64,000 bases of DNA. Source: Gordonia malaquae NBRC 108250. Lineage in GTDB: Bacteria > Actinomycetota > Actinomycetes > Mycobacteriales > Mycobacteriaceae. The stretch's first letter is position 1. Each line of letters begins with the position of its first letter. Below are positions 1 to 11,000 of the stretch, in pieces. Both the position numbers and the translations under genes were made by a program. The stretch covers positions 56,391 through 120,390 of the forward strand of contig NZ_BAOP01000015.1 of the NCBI RefSeq assembly GCF_000344135.1, read 5' to 3'. A model generated the notes under the pieces. That model was not told the origin of the DNA. It made no database searches and worked only from the letters and a program-made list of their open reading frames with translations.

Positions 1-1383
1 CGTGTAGAGGAACTCCTCGATCTCACGCGGGTAGATGTTCTCGCCGCCGCGGATCACCATGTCTTTGATCCGGCCCGTGATGCGGGCGTAGCCGTCGTCG
101 CCCATCACGCCCAAGTCGCCTGTGCGCATCCAGCCGTCGGCGTCGATCGCGTCCGCGGTCTTCTCCGGCTCGTTCCAGTAGCCCTGCATCACCGAGTAGC
201 CACGCGTGCAGAACTCGCCGGTCTCACCACGCGGAAGCACTTCGCGCGTCACCGGGTCGACGATCTTGATCTCCAGGTGCGGTCCGACCCGGCCGACGGT
301 GCCGACGCGCAAGTCGAGCTCGTCGTCGGTACGGGTCTGAGTGGAGACCGGGCTGGTCTCGGTCATTCCGTAGCAAATCGACACTTCGGCCATGTTCATC
401 TCGTCGATCACCCGACGCATCACCGCCTCCGGGCACGGCGAACCCGCCATGATGCCCGTCCTCAACGTCGACAGGTCGTACGACGCGCCTGTGTCAAGCA
501 ACGCGAGTTCGGCGATGAACATCGTCGGCACACCGTACAGGCTCGTGCAGCCGTACTTCTCGACCGCCGCGAGCGCAGTCGCCGGGTCGAACGCCGGGCC
601 CGGGATCACCATCGCCGACCCGTGCGAGATCGCGGCGAGATTGCCCATCACCATGCCGAAGCAGTGGTAGAACGGCACCGGCAGGCAGATGCGGTCGGCT
701 TCGGTGTAGTTCACCAGCTCGCCGACGAGGAACCCGTTGTTTCCGATATTGGTGTGCGACAGGGTGACGCCCTTCGGCGAGCCCGTGGTCCCCGACGTGT
801 ACTGGATGTTGATGGCGTCGTCGGCGTCGAGTCGAGAGGCGATCTCGTCGACGGCGGCGAGCTCGTCGGCCGTCGGCTCGGACAACAGCGTCGCGAACCC
901 GTCCGACTCGAACAACACGACCTGACGGAGCTCCGAAAGCTGATCCCTGACGTCGTCGAGCATCACCGCGTACTCGGAGTCGCGGAACCGCTCAGCCGCG
1001 AGCACCACGGTCGTTCCCGACTGCCCGAGGACGTACGCCAGTTCGTGACGACGGTACGACGGATTGATCACCACGAGCACCGCACCGATCTCAGCGGCGG
1101 CGAACTGGGTGAGGACCCATTCGAACCTGTTCGGCGACCACAACGCCACCCGATCACCCGGGTTCACACCCAGCCGCAACAGCCCGGCGGCGAGGGCCCG
1201 GACGTCGCGCCGGAACTCACGGTAGGTCCACTGCCTGTCGACGCTCGCGTCGATGAGCGCGACAGAGTCCGGGAACCTCTCCGCGGTGGCGGCCAGCGTC
1301 GCGCCGATCGTCTGAGTCAGCAGTGCAGGCTCGGACTCGCCGCGGGCATAGGAGTCGGTGTCGGTGTACATCTGGTCAGCCAT
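1..1383 (-). CDS. Acyl-CoA synthetase (AMP-forming), FadD35-like, 3' end outside the window
   Basis: An AMP-binding adenylating ligase that would activate a carboxylic acid as acyl-AMP and then acyl-CoA in the cytosol. Reading the complement from an ATG at 1383 gives 461 residues with no stop before the window edge; about 80 more would be expected for this family. The phosphate-binding loop [11 protein letters not shown] begins at residue 195. GWMRTGDLG and [20 protein letters not shown] lie near the visible C-terminus and match the adenylation signature and the hinge. The catalytic C-terminal lysine is not in the window. It lies 20 bp downstream of citE on the same strand, so it is probably the last gene of the leucine-degradation operon. 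Mtb has fadD35 in the corresponding neighbourhood, which is the basis for the name. The substrate is not known. Confidence 0.9.
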   Translation of the reverse strand, partial: MADQMYTDTDSYARGESEPALLTQTIGATLAATAERFPDSVALIDASVDRQWTYREFRRDVRALAAGLLRLGVNPGDRVALWSPNRFEWVLTQFAAAEIGAVLVVINPSYRRHELAYVLGQSGTTVVLAAERFRDSEYAVMLDDVRDQLSELRQVVLFESDGFATLLSEPTADELAAVDEIASRLDADDAINIQYTSGTTGSPKGVTLSHTNIGNNGFLVGELVNYTEADRICLPVPFYHCFGMVMGNLAAISHGSAMVIPGPAFDPATALAAVEKYGCTSLYGVPTMFIAELALLDTGASYDLSTLRTGIMAGSPCPEAVMRRVIDEMNMAEVSICYGMTETSPVSTQTRTDDELDLRVGTVGRVGPHLEIKIVDPVTREVLPRGETGEFCTRGYSVMQGYWNEPEKTADAIDADGWMRTGDLGVMGDDGYARITGRIKDMVIRGGENIYPREIEEFLYT

Positions 1384-1403
1384 GAGTTCCTCCGGGTTGT
1401 GAA

Positions 1404-2237
1404 TTACCGCGTGACGCCCGCGCGGGACAGGACGGCGCGAGCCTGCGCCAAGACGGGACCGTCGATCATCTGGCCGTCGAGCTGGAAGACGCCGCCGTCG
1501 TAGACGACTGCACCCTGAAGCACTCGCGTGGCCCATTCGACACGCTCAGGAGCGGGCGCGTACCCGTCCCTGATGTGGGCGGCCTGCGACGGGTGGATGC
1601 ACGCGGTCGCGGTGAACCCGAGTGCGACTGCGTCCTGGACTTCGGCGACCAGTCCGTCGACGTCGGCGATGTCGATGTGGACGGCGTCGATCGCGGCCTT
1701 GCTGTAGGCGCCTGCGGCGAGCCGGACACGCGAACGAACGTGACGCGCCACATCGCGGTACTCGCCCGCGTACGGTTCACCGACGCCGAACCTGCTCGAC
1801 GTGCCGCCGAGACCTGCAACGAGATCCTCCGCTCCCCACATCAGGCCGATGCAGTTCGGCGCCGCGACGATCTCCTCCACCCGGAGTGCACCCATCGGCG
1901 TCTCGATCAGGGCGATCGTCGGCAGGTGGGCGATCTGCGAGGGCTCTTCGACCTTGGCCTGCATCAGGACCCGATACGGCGTCGCCTGCACGGCGGCGAG
2001 GTCGAGTTCGTGGTCTTCGGTGCCCGCCGGGTTGATCCGGACGATCACCCGATCCGGGTGGACCGGATTCGCGACGAGCGCCTCCCTCGCGGCAGCCTTG
2101 TTGACGGGAGCGACGGCGTCCTCAAGGTCCAGGATCACCATGTCGGCGCGATCGAGCGCCTTCAGATAGCGCTCGGGTCGATCGGCCGGGCAGAACAGGA
2201 GTGCAGGTCCTGCGGGTGTCCACGATTCGACAGTCAT
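1404..2237 (-). CDS. citE: CitE-like CoA-ester lyase (HpcH/HpaI aldolase family)
   Basis: 277 residues with the CitE beta-barrel signatures: VILDLEDAV near residue 34, VRINPAG near 65, LIETPMGAL near 110 (Mg-binding Glu) and WGAEDLV near 134 (second acidic ligand). The Mtb homologue in the same gene order, Rv2498c, has been reported to cleave beta-hydroxyacyl-CoA substrates including HMG-CoA and citramalyl-CoA. By analogy this enzyme would perform the last step of leucine breakdown, giving acetoacetate and acetyl-CoA. The ORF starts at ATG 2237, 6 bp after the maoC stop, which supports cotranscription. A free-standing CitE without CitD or CitF argues against a role in citrate lyase. Confidence 0.9.
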   Translation of the reverse strand: MTVESWTPAGPALLFCPADRPERYLKALDRADMVILDLEDAVAPVNKAAAREALVANPVHPDRVIVRINPAGTEDHELDLAAVQATPYRVLMQAKVEEPSQIAHLPTIALIETPMGALRVEEIVAAPNCIGLMWGAEDLVAGLGGTSSRFGVGEPYAGEYRDVARHVRSRVRLAAGAYSKAAIDAVHIDIADVDGLVAEVQDAVALGFTATACIHPSQAAHIRDGYAPAPERVEWATRVLQGAVVYDGGVFQLDGQMIDGPVLAQARAVLSRAGVTR

Positions 2238-2243
2238 GCGATT

Positions 2244-2732
2244 TCAGTTCTCCTTGGGTGCGAGTCGGACGAGCGTCGAGCGCGACGCTCTCGCCACTAT
2301 GACACCGTCTTGGTTGCGGCCGATGTGCGTTATCTGGACGATTCCTTCACCGGGGCGCGACGACGACTCTCGTTTTCCGGTGCATTCGGTCTCCGCGTAC
2401 AGCGTGTCGCCCGCGAAGAGCGGATGCGGGAACGCGATGTCGCTGAATCCGAGGTTCGCGACGAGCGTCCCCTGGGTCAGCTGCGAGACGGAGAGTCCGA
2501 CGATCGTCGACAGCGTGAACATCGAGTTGATCAGCCGTTGTCCGCCGAATCCCGGCTGCTGCGCGGACCATGCGGCATCCAGGTGCAGTGCCTGAGTGTT
2601 CATCGTCAGCGTCGTGAACAGAACGTTGTCGGCTTCGGTGACTGTACGTCCGGGGCGGTGCTCGTACACTGTCCCGATCTCGAACTCCTCGAACCACAGT
2701 CCGCGCTGCGGGACGCGCTTGCCCTCGCTCAT
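2244..2732 (-). CDS. MaoC-like (R)-hydratase
   Basis: 162 residues with a single hot-dog fold. The N-terminal stretch WFEEFEIGTVYEHRPGRTVTE is the usual opening of the MaoC family (21 residues, shown here as WFEEFEIG then VYEHRPGRTVTE). It is equivalent in position and size to Mtb Rv2499c, which has been linked to hydration of itaconyl- or methylglutaconyl-CoA. Here it would hydrate 3-methylglutaconyl-CoA to HMG-CoA, between the carboxylase AccA1/AccD1 and the lyase CitE. The ATG at 2732 overlaps the fadE19 stop by 4 bp (ATGA), so the two are very likely translationally coupled. The substrate assignment is inferred from the operon, not from active-site residues. Confidence 0.85.
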   Translation of the reverse strand: MSEGKRVPQRGLWFEEFEIGTVYEHRPGRTVTEADNVLFTTLTMNTQALHLDAAWSAQQPGFGGQRLINSMFTLSTIVGLSVSQLTQGTLVANLGFSDIAFPHPLFAGDTLYAETECTGKRESSSRPGEGIVQITHIGRNQDGVIVARASRSTLVRLAPKEN

Positions 2733-3877
2733 GCCGGGAGTCCCAGCGAACGGGCGATCAGCATCAACTGGACTTCGGTGGTGCCCTCGCCGATCTCGAG
2801 GATCTTCGAGTCGCGGTAGTGACGCGAGACGGGGTACTCGTTCATGAATCCGTACCCGCCGTGGATCTGCGTCGCCATGCGTGCGTTGTCCATCGCGGCC
2901 TCGCTGGAGATCATCTTCGCGATCGACGCCTCCTTCTTGAACGGCTTTCCGGCGAGCATGCGCGCTGCAGCGTCGTAGTAGGCCATGCGGGAGACGTGAG
3001 CACGCGCCTCCATGCGGGCGATCGCGAACGACACCGACTGGTACTCGGCGATCGCCTTCCCGAATGACTTCCGCTCACGCGCGTACTTGATGCACTCGTC
3101 GACGCAGCCCTGCGCGACGCCGGTCGCGAGGCCCGCGATGGCGATACGGCCCTCGTCGAGGATCGACAGGAAGTTCGCGTAGCCGCGGCCACGCTCGCCG
3201 AGGAGGTTCTCGCGCGGGACGTGGGCCTCGTCGAAGCTCAGCGGGTGTGTGTCCGATGCGTGCCAGCCGACCTTGTCGTACGCGGGCTCGGCGGTGAATC
3301 CGGGCGTCCCGGCGGGCACGATGATCGTTGAGATCTCCTTCCCGCCGCCAGCCTTCTCACCGGTCACGGCCGTGACGGTGACCAACGAAGTGATGTCCGT
3401 GCCGGAGTTGGTGATGAACTGCTTGCCGCCGTTGATCACCCATTCGTCACCCTCTTCACGGGCCGTCGTCGCAGTCGCGCCTGCATCCGAGCCGGCGCCC
3501 GGCTCAGTGAGGCCGAATCCGGCGAGAGCCTTGCCTGCCAGCAGATCGGGAAGGAATCGCTCCTTCTGCTCCTGCGTTCCGAAGCGGTAGATCGGCATCG
3601 CGCCGAGGCCGACCCCCGCTTCGAGGGTGATCGCCACCGACTGATCGACCTTGCCGAGTTCCTCAAGCGCGAGGGCCAGGGCGAAGTAGTCGCCGCCCAT
3701 GCCACCGAACTCCTCTGAGAACGGCAGACCGAACAGGCCCATCTCACCCATCTTGGCGACGACCTCGTACGGGAAGGTCTTCTCGCGGTCGTGCTGCGCC
3801 GAGACCGGTGCGACGACACTCTGCGCGAAGTCGCGCACGCTGTCGACGAGGTCGGTGTACTCCTGGGTCAATTCCAT
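2729..3877 (-). CDS. fadE19: Acyl-CoA dehydrogenase, isovaleryl-CoA type (FadE19-like)
   Basis: 382 residues, the full length of the family. FAD and substrate motifs are all present: GLTEPGAGSDAG near residue 122, RKSFGKAIAEYQ near 264, QIHGGYGFMNEYPVSRHYRD near 337 and EGTTEVQ starting at Glu364, the usual position of the catalytic base in short-chain dehydrogenases. It would oxidise isovaleryl-CoA to 3-methylcrotonyl-CoA and pass electrons to ETF. It is the third gene of the minus-strand leucine operon, with a 298-bp repeat-bearing gap separating it from accA1 upstream and a 4-bp overlap with maoC downstream. Isovaleryl specificity is inferred from the operon; branched-chain 2-methylacyl-CoA dehydrogenase is the main alternative. 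Confidence 0.88.
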   Translation of the reverse strand: MELTQEYTDLVDSVRDFAQSVVAPVSAQHDREKTFPYEVVAKMGEMGLFGLPFSEEFGGMGGDYFALALALEELGKVDQSVAITLEAGVGLGAMPIYRFGTQEQKERFLPDLLAGKALAGFGLTEPGAGSDAGATATTAREEGDEWVINGGKQFITNSGTDITSLVTVTAVTGEKAGGGKEISTIIVPAGTPGFTAEPAYDKVGWHASDTHPLSFDEAHVPRENLLGERGRGYANFLSILDEGRIAIAGLATGVAQGCVDECIKYARERKSFGKAIAEYQSVSFAIARMEARAHVSRMAYYDAAARMLAGKPFKKEASIAKMISSEAAMDNARMATQIHGGYGFMNEYPVSRHYRDSKILEIGEGTTEVQLMLIARSLGLPA

Positions 3878-3931
3878 GTCTGTTCCTTCATTTTGTGTTT
3901 TTCCGCTGCCGCCACAACTTGCTCATTCCCC

Positions 3932-4031
3932 GCGCACTCCCTCTGCTCCCTCGCCCCGCGCGACCCCCCTCTGCTCCGTCGCGTCGCGCGACCCCCTCTG
4001 CTCCGTCGCGTCGCGCGACCTCCTCTGCTCC
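3932..4031. repeat. Imperfect tandem repeat, ~27-bp unit, about 3.7 copies
   Basis: Copies begin at about 3932, 3958, 3986 and 4013 with 26-28 bp spacing, each built around CCCCTCTGCTCCGTCGCGTC. It fills the gap between accA1 and fadE19 and runs directly into the inverted repeat at 4028. There are no spacers, so it is not a CRISPR. Reading frames through it are low-complexity and I see no gene in this gap. Confidence 0.75.
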
Positions 4032-4100
4032 TTGAGCGAGCGGAGCGAGTCGAAAGGTCTGCACCCGAACACCTTTCGACTCGCAAGCTCGCTCAAGGAG
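4028..4100. repeat. Long inverted repeat of a dispersed family
   Basis: The left arm 4028-4058 and right arm 4071-4100 are near-perfect reverse complements (CTCCTTGAGCGAG at one end, GAGTCGAAAGGT at the other) around a 12-nt loop. The arms differ only in the central GCGGAGC versus GCTTGC. The complement of the right arm recurs at 19469-19497 with every base identical. Two further short direct copies of CCCTCAAGGAGCAGG lie at about 4145-4190. This is a mobile or REP-like element, possibly also acting as a weak terminator or mRNA stabiliser inside the operon. Confidence 0.75.
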
Positions 4101-4175
4101 TAGGAAAAGCGCCTCCCGCTCGAGGAGAAGAAAGGGGCGCCTCCCCCTCAAGGAGCAGGTGGGTTCGCGCGTCCC

Positions 4176-6260
4176 TCAAGGAGCAGGCGGGGTCGCCACG
4201 TGAGCCATGACCTGGGCTGAGGCGACCTTGTCACCGACTCGAACGGAGATGCTCGCAACGCCGTCGACCGGCGCGCGGAGCGTGTGTTCCATCTTCATCG
4301 CTTCGACCACCACAAGCGGATCGCCCGCGACGACGTCTGCACCGTCGACTCCGGGAACTGCGACGACGGTTCCGGGCATCGGACTTGTCACGTCTCCCGC
4401 GGCGTCCGCTGCGTCTCCGTCGGACAGTGCACGCAGTGGGTGGACGAGCCATGTCCCGTCGTCGCCGGCCACCCAGTGGTCACGGACGGTGAAGCGCTTC
4501 CGGACGCCGTCGCAGGTGAGCGTGATCGCCGATCCTCCCAACGGCGTCATCACCGCATGCGCACTCCACGGGTCGCCGCCGTCGGACTGCACGGTCACCT
4601 GGGCTTCCACCTCTCGCCCCTTCGAACCGCTGCGCTGGAGGAGCGACGACACTGTGTACGTCTCGCCGTCGACCGACAGACGAGACACATACGGCGACGG
4701 CGCTCCGACCCGGAAGCCGAGAGCACTGGACCACAGGTCGTCCGGGTCGCCGAGGTCGAGGACTCCGAGCGACGCGGCGACAAGCGCCTCGGGCGGCGGA
4801 GTCGGAGCCTGATAGTCCACGACGATCCGGTCGAGCAGTTCGGTGTCCAGGTCGCCCGCCCGAACTGCGTCATGCGCGAGCACGTGACGGCAGAAATCGA
4901 TGTTGGTGACGACACCGGTGAGGCGGGTCTGAGCGAGCGCCTCGTCGAGACGTTCGACGGCTTCGGCGCGGTCTGCGCCGTGGACGATCACCTTGGCGAG
5001 CATCGGGTCGTAGTCGCTGCCGACGACGGAACCGGCGACGACACCGGAGTCGATTCGCACGGCGCCGGGAACGAAGTGAGCAGGCCGTGTCTGTGCCGAC
5101 CGCGGCCACGCGAGGTCGCCGATCTCGCCGCCTGTCGGGAGGAAGCCTTGCGCCGGGTCTTCGGCGTACACACGGGCTTCCATGGCGTGGCCGGTCATGG
5201 TGACGTCGTCCTGTGTGAACGACAACGCCTCGCCACGCGCGATGCGGACCTGTTGTTCCACCAGGTCGAGTCCGGTGACGAGTTCGGTCACCGGGTGCTC
5301 CACCTGCAGACGAGTGTTCATCTCCATGAAGTAGAAGTTCTCGGGGTCCCGAGCCGACACGATGAACTCGACCGTGCCCGCGCCGGTGTACCCGACGCTG
5401 CGCGCCGCATCGCATGCGGCCTGGCCGATGCGAGCGCGAGTGGCCTCGTCGAGGAGCGCCGACGGAGCCTCCTCGATCACCTTCTGGTGCCGCCTCTGCA
5501 GGGAGCACTCGCGTTCCCCGAGGTGGACGACGTTGCCGTGGGTGTCGGCGAGGACCTGCACCTCGATGTGGCGCGGGGTGAGGACGAAGTGTTCGAGGAA
5601 CAACGAGTCGTCGCCGAACGCCGCCCCCGCTTCTCGTCGTGCCGTGATCAGTGCCGCGGGCAGATCGTCGATGTTCTCCACACGATGCATGCCCTTGCCG
5701 CCGCCACCGGCGCTCGGCTTGATCAGCACCGGGAAGCCGATCCCCGGCGCGGCCTCGATCAGTTCCGCATCGGTCAGTCCCGGCCGAGACAGTCCGGGGA
5801 CCACCGGGACGTTCCTCTCGGTGACGGCCGCACGGGCGGTGATCTTGTCGCCCATCGTGGCGATCGACCGGGCAGGCGGCCCGATGAAGACGATGCCCGC
5901 ATCGTTCAATGCGGCCGCGAACGCCTGATTCTCGGAGAGGAAGCCGTACCCGGGGTGGACTGCGTCGGCGCCTGTCGCCTGCGCTGCGGCGACGACCTTG
6001 GTGATGTCGAGGTAGCTCTGCGACGCGGCGGCCGGACCGAGACGCACCGCTTCACCCGCCGCGGCGACGTGGGGTGCGTCGACGTCGGCATCGGAGTAGA
6101 CGGCGACCGACTCGACGCCCATCTGGTCGAGGGTGTTGATCACCCGGACCGCGATCTCACCGCGGTTCGCGACGAGGACTTTGCGGATGCGCTTCGGACC
6201 GACTCCGCCTCTCGACTGCGCTCGAGAACCACTCGATGCGCTGGGGGAACTGGTGCTCAC
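4176..6260 (-). CDS. accA1: Acyl-CoA carboxylase alpha subunit (biotin carboxylase plus BCCP)
   Basis: About 694 residues. In order: biotin carboxylase N-domain ([14 protein letters not shown]), ATP-grasp with the glycine-rich loop [50 protein letters not shown], a linker, and a C-terminal biotinyl domain with [11 protein letters not shown], the biotinylated lysine being at about 656. It carboxylates biotin for AccD1; the Mtb AccA1-AccD1 complex is a 3-methylcrotonyl-CoA carboxylase. Start choice: GTG at 6260 has AGGAG six bases upstream, whereas the in-frame ATG at 6278 (adding six residues) lies 5 bp after the accD1 stop but has no clear Shine-Dalgarno. The reading frame is open further upstream inside accD1, which is an artefact. 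Confidence 0.92.
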   Translation of the reverse strand: MSTSSPSASSGSRAQSRGGVGPKRIRKVLVANRGEIAVRVINTLDQMGVESVAVYSDADVDAPHVAAAGEAVRLGPAAASQSYLDITKVVAAAQATGADAVHPGYGFLSENQAFAAALNDAGIVFIGPPARSIATMGDKITARAAVTERNVPVVPGLSRPGLTDAELIEAAPGIGFPVLIKPSAGGGGKGMHRVENIDDLPAALITARREAGAAFGDDSLFLEHFVLTPRHIEVQVLADTHGNVVHLGERECSLQRRHQKVIEEAPSALLDEATRARIGQAACDAARSVGYTGAGTVEFIVSARDPENFYFMEMNTRLQVEHPVTELVTGLDLVEQQVRIARGEALSFTQDDVTMTGHAMEARVYAEDPAQGFLPTGGEIGDLAWPRSAQTRPAHFVPGAVRIDSGVVAGSVVGSDYDPMLAKVIVHGADRAEAVERLDEALAQTRLTGVVTNIDFCRHVLAHDAVRAGDLDTELLDRIVVDYQAPTPPPEALVAASLGVLDLGDPDDLWSSALGFRVGAPSPYVSRLSVDGETYTVSSLLQRSGSKGREVEAQVTVQSDGGDPWSAHAVMTPLGGSAITLTCDGVRKRFTVRDHWVAGDDGTWLVHPLRALSDGDAADAAGDVTSPMPGTVVAVPGVDGADVVAGDPLVVVEAMKMEHTLRAPVDGVASISVRVGDKVASAQVMAHVATPPAP

Positions 6261-6283
6261 TGGGGACTCCTGGTTCATGGTGA

Positions 6284-7861
6284 TCACATCCGGAAGACGC
6301 CGTAGCGCGGTTCGGGGAGCGGGGAGTAACGGCATGCCTCGAGGGCGAGGCCCAGAACGGTGCGGGTGTCGGCAGGGTCGATGATCCCGTCGTCCCACAG
6401 TCGGGCGGTGGAGTAGTACGCATCGGACTGCTCGGCGAACTGTGCGCGGATCGGCTCCTTGAAAGCCTCTTCGTCGGCGTCCGACCAGGTTCCGCCCGCA
6501 CGCTCCACACCCTTGCGGCGGACTGTGGCGAGAGTGTCGGCGGCCTGCGGCCCGCCCATCACCGAGATGCGAGCGTTCGGCCACATCCAGAGGAAGCGCG
6601 GCGAGTAGGCGCGGCCGCACATCGAGTAGTTGCCCGCACCGAACGAGCCACCGATCATGACGGTCAGTTTCGGGACACTGGCACACGCGACGGCGTTGAC
6701 CATCTTGGCGCCGTTCTTCGCGATGCCGCCCTCCTCGTACTCGCGGCCGACCATGAACCCGGTGATGTTCTGCAGGAAGATCAACGGGATGCGCCGCTGA
6801 TCGCAGAGTTCGATGAAGTGAGCGCCCTTGAGCGCAGACTCGCTGAACAGGACGCCGTTGTTGGCGACGAAGCCGACCGGATGTCCGTGCAGGGTGGCGA
6901 ATGCGGTGACCAGCGACGTCCCGTAGTCCGCCTTGAACTCCGTGTACTCACCGCCGTCGGACAGGATCTCGATCACCTGTCGGACGTCGTACGGGATCTT
7001 CGGGTCGGTCGGGACCACGTCGTACAGGTCGGTCTGCGCGCGCGGCGGCGCCACGGTGCGCGATGTCTCCCATTGAGCGGCCGCGCGCGGGCCGAATGTC
7101 GCGACGATCTCGCGGACCTTCTCCAACGCCTGCTCGTCGTTGTCGACGAGGTGATCAGTGACGCCGGAGATCGATGAGTGCATGGTACCGCCGCCCAGGT
7201 CTTCGGCAGTGACGTCTTCGCCTGTCGCGGCCTTCACCAGCGGCGGGCCGGCCAGGAAGATGGTGCCCTGATTGCGGACGATGACGTTCTCGTCGCTCAT
7301 CGCGGGGACGTACGCACCGCCTGCGGTGGACGAACCGAGGACCGCTGAGATCTGCGGGATCCCGGCAGCGCTCATGTTCGCCTGGTTGAAGAAGATCCGA
7401 CCGAAGTGCTCGCGGTCCGGGAACACGTCGTCCTGGTTGAGGAGCATCGCGCCACCCGAGTCGACGAGGTAGATGCAGGGCAGCCTGTTCGCTGCGGCGA
7501 TCTCCTGCGCGCGCAGATGCTTCTTGACGGTCACCGGGTAGTAAGTGCCGCCGGACACCGTCGCGTCGTTGGCGACGATCATGCACTCCCGGCCGTGGAT
7601 GCGGCCGATGCCTGCGACGACGCCCGCGCTGGGCGCCTTCCCGTCGTACATCCCGTACGCGGCGAGCGGCGCGACTTCGAGGAACGGTGAACCGGGGTCG
7701 ACGAGTCCGTCGATCCGGTCGCGAGCGAGCAGTTTGCCGCGCTCGACGTGACGGTCCCGAGCTTTCTGGCCGCCTCCGGCCGCAGCTGCGAGCAGTCGTT
7801 CGCGGAGCTCGTCCACGTTGGACCGATGAGCGTCCCGCGGGGCGAGAAACTGGTCGACCAT
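6284..7861 (-). CDS. accD1: Acyl-CoA carboxylase beta subunit (carboxyltransferase)
   Basis: 525 residues with two crotonase-like carboxyltransferase halves. Typical elements are [12 protein letters not shown], an N-half [26 protein letters not shown] and [20 protein letters not shown] in the C-half, which form the two oxyanion regions. With AccA1 it would convert 3-methylcrotonyl-CoA to 3-methylglutaconyl-CoA. It is the first gene of the minus-strand operon. Its ATG at 7861 lies close to an inverted repeat (7879-7896) in the divergent control region shared with the ferredoxin oxidoreductase gene. Confidence 0.92.
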   Translation of the reverse strand: MVDQFLAPRDAHRSNVDELRERLLAAAAGGGQKARDRHVERGKLLARDRIDGLVDPGSPFLEVAPLAAYGMYDGKAPSAGVVAGIGRIHGRECMIVANDATVSGGTYYPVTVKKHLRAQEIAAANRLPCIYLVDSGGAMLLNQDDVFPDREHFGRIFFNQANMSAAGIPQISAVLGSSTAGGAYVPAMSDENVIVRNQGTIFLAGPPLVKAATGEDVTAEDLGGGTMHSSISGVTDHLVDNDEQALEKVREIVATFGPRAAAQWETSRTVAPPRAQTDLYDVVPTDPKIPYDVRQVIEILSDGGEYTEFKADYGTSLVTAFATLHGHPVGFVANNGVLFSESALKGAHFIELCDQRRIPLIFLQNITGFMVGREYEEGGIAKNGAKMVNAVACASVPKLTVMIGGSFGAGNYSMCGRAYSPRFLWMWPNARISVMGGPQAADTLATVRRKGVERAGGTWSDADEEAFKEPIRAQFAEQSDAYYSTARLWDDGIIDPADTRTVLGLALEACRYSPLPEPRYGVFRM

Positions 7862-7878
7862 CGCCGCACCTTTCAGTT

Positions 7879-7896
7879 ATTCGACATTAACCGAAT
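7879..7896. promoter_or_regulatory. Candidate operator upstream of accD1
   Basis: A short inverted repeat ATTCG-N8-CGAAT in an AT-rich island 18 bp upstream of the accD1 start, within the 229-bp divergent region between accD1 and the oxidoreductase gene. Its position would suit a repressor. The size is compatible with a TetR-type dimer, but the arms are short and it could be chance. Confidence 0.3.
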
Positions 7897-8090
7897 TGAC
7901 CATACGTGACCCGACGCACATCCGCCAGACACGAAATAGATTGTTCCATCACTGGTGACGCAGCTCACTGAAACAGTTAGGGTGGGGGCAAGCCACACAC
8001 CCTCGTGGCGTCATCAACAACGCTCTCGACCGCACGCCTATCACCCTTGGCCTGCGTGTTGAGCCGAATACAGCAAGGCCAGGTGAACCC

Positions 8091-11000
8091 ATGACCGTCG
8101 CCGACGACCGCGCCCACGCGGAGTCCACCCCTGCGAGCAGCCCCTCGCATTTCTCGCTCGATGACCGCTACACACGCGCGTCCGGAAGCATCTATCTGAC
8201 CGGCATCCAGGCCCTCGTCCGCACCGTGCGCGACCGCGCGGTGCTCGACCGCCGCAACGGCCTACAGACCGCGTCGTTCATCTCCGGCTACGAGGGCTCG
8301 CCGCTCGCCGGCTACGACCTCGAGATCGCCCGACGCCGCAAGCATCTGGAGAAGTGGGACATCGTCCATCGTCCCGGTCTCAACGAGGAGATCGGCGCGA
8401 CGTCGGTGATGGGCTCGCAGGTCGCGGCGCGGGTCGGCCATCTCGCCGCCGACAAGTCCGGCGTGCAGCGCGACGGTGTCGTCGGGTACTGGTACGGCAA
8501 GGCGCCCGGCCTGGATCGCGCGACCGACGCGCTGCGTCACGCGAACATCATCGGCACCCACTCTGCGGGCGGCGCCGTCGCACTCGTCGGCGACGACCCC
8601 GGCGCCAAGAGTTCAACGGTCCCCTGCTCGTCGGAGATGGCCCTCGCCGACCTGTACATGCCGATCCTGTACCCGGCCGACAGCGCCGACATCCTGGACT
8701 TCGGCATCCACGCAGCCTTGATGAGCCGCGTCTCCGGATTGTGGACGTCGATGAAGATCTCGGCGCACGTCGCCGACGGCTCGTCGACTGCAGAGATCGA
8801 CCTCGACCGCTTCGAGGTGGACTACGGCGGCCTCGGCACCAGTCCGCACATCCCGTCCGGCAGGCTCCTCGGTCCCACGCTGATGGAGCTCGAGCAGAAC
8901 CAGCTCACCACCCGCATCCCGCGCGCCGTCGAGTATGCGCGCCTCAACGGCCTCAACAACATCGTCCAGTCGACGGGCGACGACCGCATCGGCATCGTCG
9001 CCGCAGGTAAGACGTACCTCGACCTCCGCGAGGCGCTGCGTCTCATCGGCATCTCCGACGACGACCTCGGCCGCCTCGGCATCCGCATCCTCAAGCTCGG
9101 CATGGTCTACCCGATCGAGCGGGGGATTCTCGACCGTTTCATCGCCGGGCTCGACGAAGTGATCGTCATCGAGGAGAAGCGCGACTTCATCGAGACGATG
9201 ATGCGCGACATCCTCTTCCGCCGTCCGGACGCCCCCGCGATCGTCGGCAAGACTCACGAAGACGGTTCCACGCTGTTCTCGCGTTTCGGTGAGCTCGACG
9301 TCGACTCCGTCTCGCGAGGCCTGGCGGCCCGCCTCGGCAAGTACCACCACATCGAACCCGCCCAGCGGTGGATGGACGAACGCAATGCCACACGCGAGCG
9401 CATCATGCTGCCGCTGGCCGTCCGCACCCCCTACTTCTGCTCGGGCTGCCCGCACAACAGCTCGACGAAGGTCGCCGACGACACTCTTGTCGGCGCCGGC
9501 ATCGGCTGCCACGCGATGGTGCTCCTGATGGAGCCGGAGCAGGTCGGCGACATCGCCGGCGTCACCCAGATGGGCGGCGAGGGCAGCCAATGGCTCGGCA
9601 TGGCGCCGTTCGTCACGGAGAACCACTTCGTGCAGAACATCGGCGACGGCACGTTCATGCACTCTGGTTCACTCGCCGTCCGCTCCTCGGTGGCGTCCGG
9701 CGAGAACATCACCTACAAGCTGTTGTTCAACGGCACTGTCGCGATGACCGGCGGTCAGGACCCGGTGGGTCAGATGACACTTCCCCAGATCCTCGCACTG
9801 CTGCAGGCCGAGCGGGTCGCGAAGATCGTCGTCACGTCGGACGATCCGTCACGCACCAAGGCGTTGGGCCTGCCGAAGGGCGTCGACGTCCGCCACCGAG
9901 ACGACATGCTCGACGTCCAGAAGGAGCTCGCCGAAGTCTCCGGCGTCACCGTCCTCGTCCACGATCAGCATTGCGCCGCGGAAAAGCGCCGCAAGCGCAA
10001 GCGCGACAAGGGGACCGACAAGAACAGCCAGTTCAAGACTCCGAAGCAGCGTGTGATGATCAACGAACGCATCTGCGAGGGCTGCGGCGACTGCGGCGCG
10101 AAGTCGAACTGCCTGTCTGTGCATCCCGTGTCGACCGAGTTCGGCCGCAAGACGCAGATCGATCAGAGCTCGTGCAACCTGGACTTCTCGTGCCTCGAAG
10201 GCGACTGCCCGGCATTCGTCAGCATCGTGCCGGGCACGGCGCGCAACCGCGAGAAGGTCGCCTCCATCGCCGGTTCGCTCATCCCGGAACCCACGTTGGT
10301 TCCGACCATGAACGGAAACTTCACTATTCGAATCACCGGCATCGGCGGCACCGGTGTCGTGACCGTGTCCCAGGTGCTCGCCACCGCAGCCGTCATCGAC
10401 GGTCACAGCGCACGAACCGTCGACATGACGGGACTCGCCCAGAAGGGCGGTGCCGTCGTCAGTGACATCAAGGTGTCCGCGTCGCCGGTGGAACAGGCGG
10501 CGAAGGTCGCGTCCGGCGACTGCGATGTGTACCTCGCCTGTGACCAGCTCGTGGGCGCCGATCCGGTGAACCTGAAAGTCGCGTCGTCGAAGAAGACTGT
10601 CGCCGTCGTGTCCACCGCGAAAGTGCCCACCGGATCGATGGTCATCGACACGTCGGTCGCGTTCCCGGAGGCTCTTGCGGTCCGCACCGCCATCGACGAT
10701 CACGTCGCGCGCTCGGTGTACCTCAACGCGGGTGAACTGTCCGATGACCTGTTCGACGACGAGCAGTACGCGAACATGCTCATGGTGGGCGCGGCGTACC
10801 AGACCGGCGCACTTCTCATCTCGGCCGATGCGATCGAGCGGGCCATCGAACTCAACGGCGTCGCCGTCGAGGTGAACATCCAGGCGTTCCGCCGCGGTCG
10901 CCAGGCCGTCGTCGCACCCGACGCCGTGGTGGCCGCGGCCGAATCGGTCCGCGTCCAGGTCCCGACGTACGCACCGAGCGCGGTCGCGACGAAGGCTGCA

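Noticed and set aside
3932..4031. Possible CRISPR array from the repeated 27-bp units
   Set aside because: Units are directly abutting with no unique spacers and are imperfect; there are no cas genes.
4284..6305. Long plus-strand open frame (673 codons) opposite accA1
   Set aside because: A GC-skewed shadow: rich in Arg/His/Asp/Val with no domain, entirely antisense to a well-supported gene. The same applies to the long frames at 9849-11702, 20306-21682 and 44866-46266.
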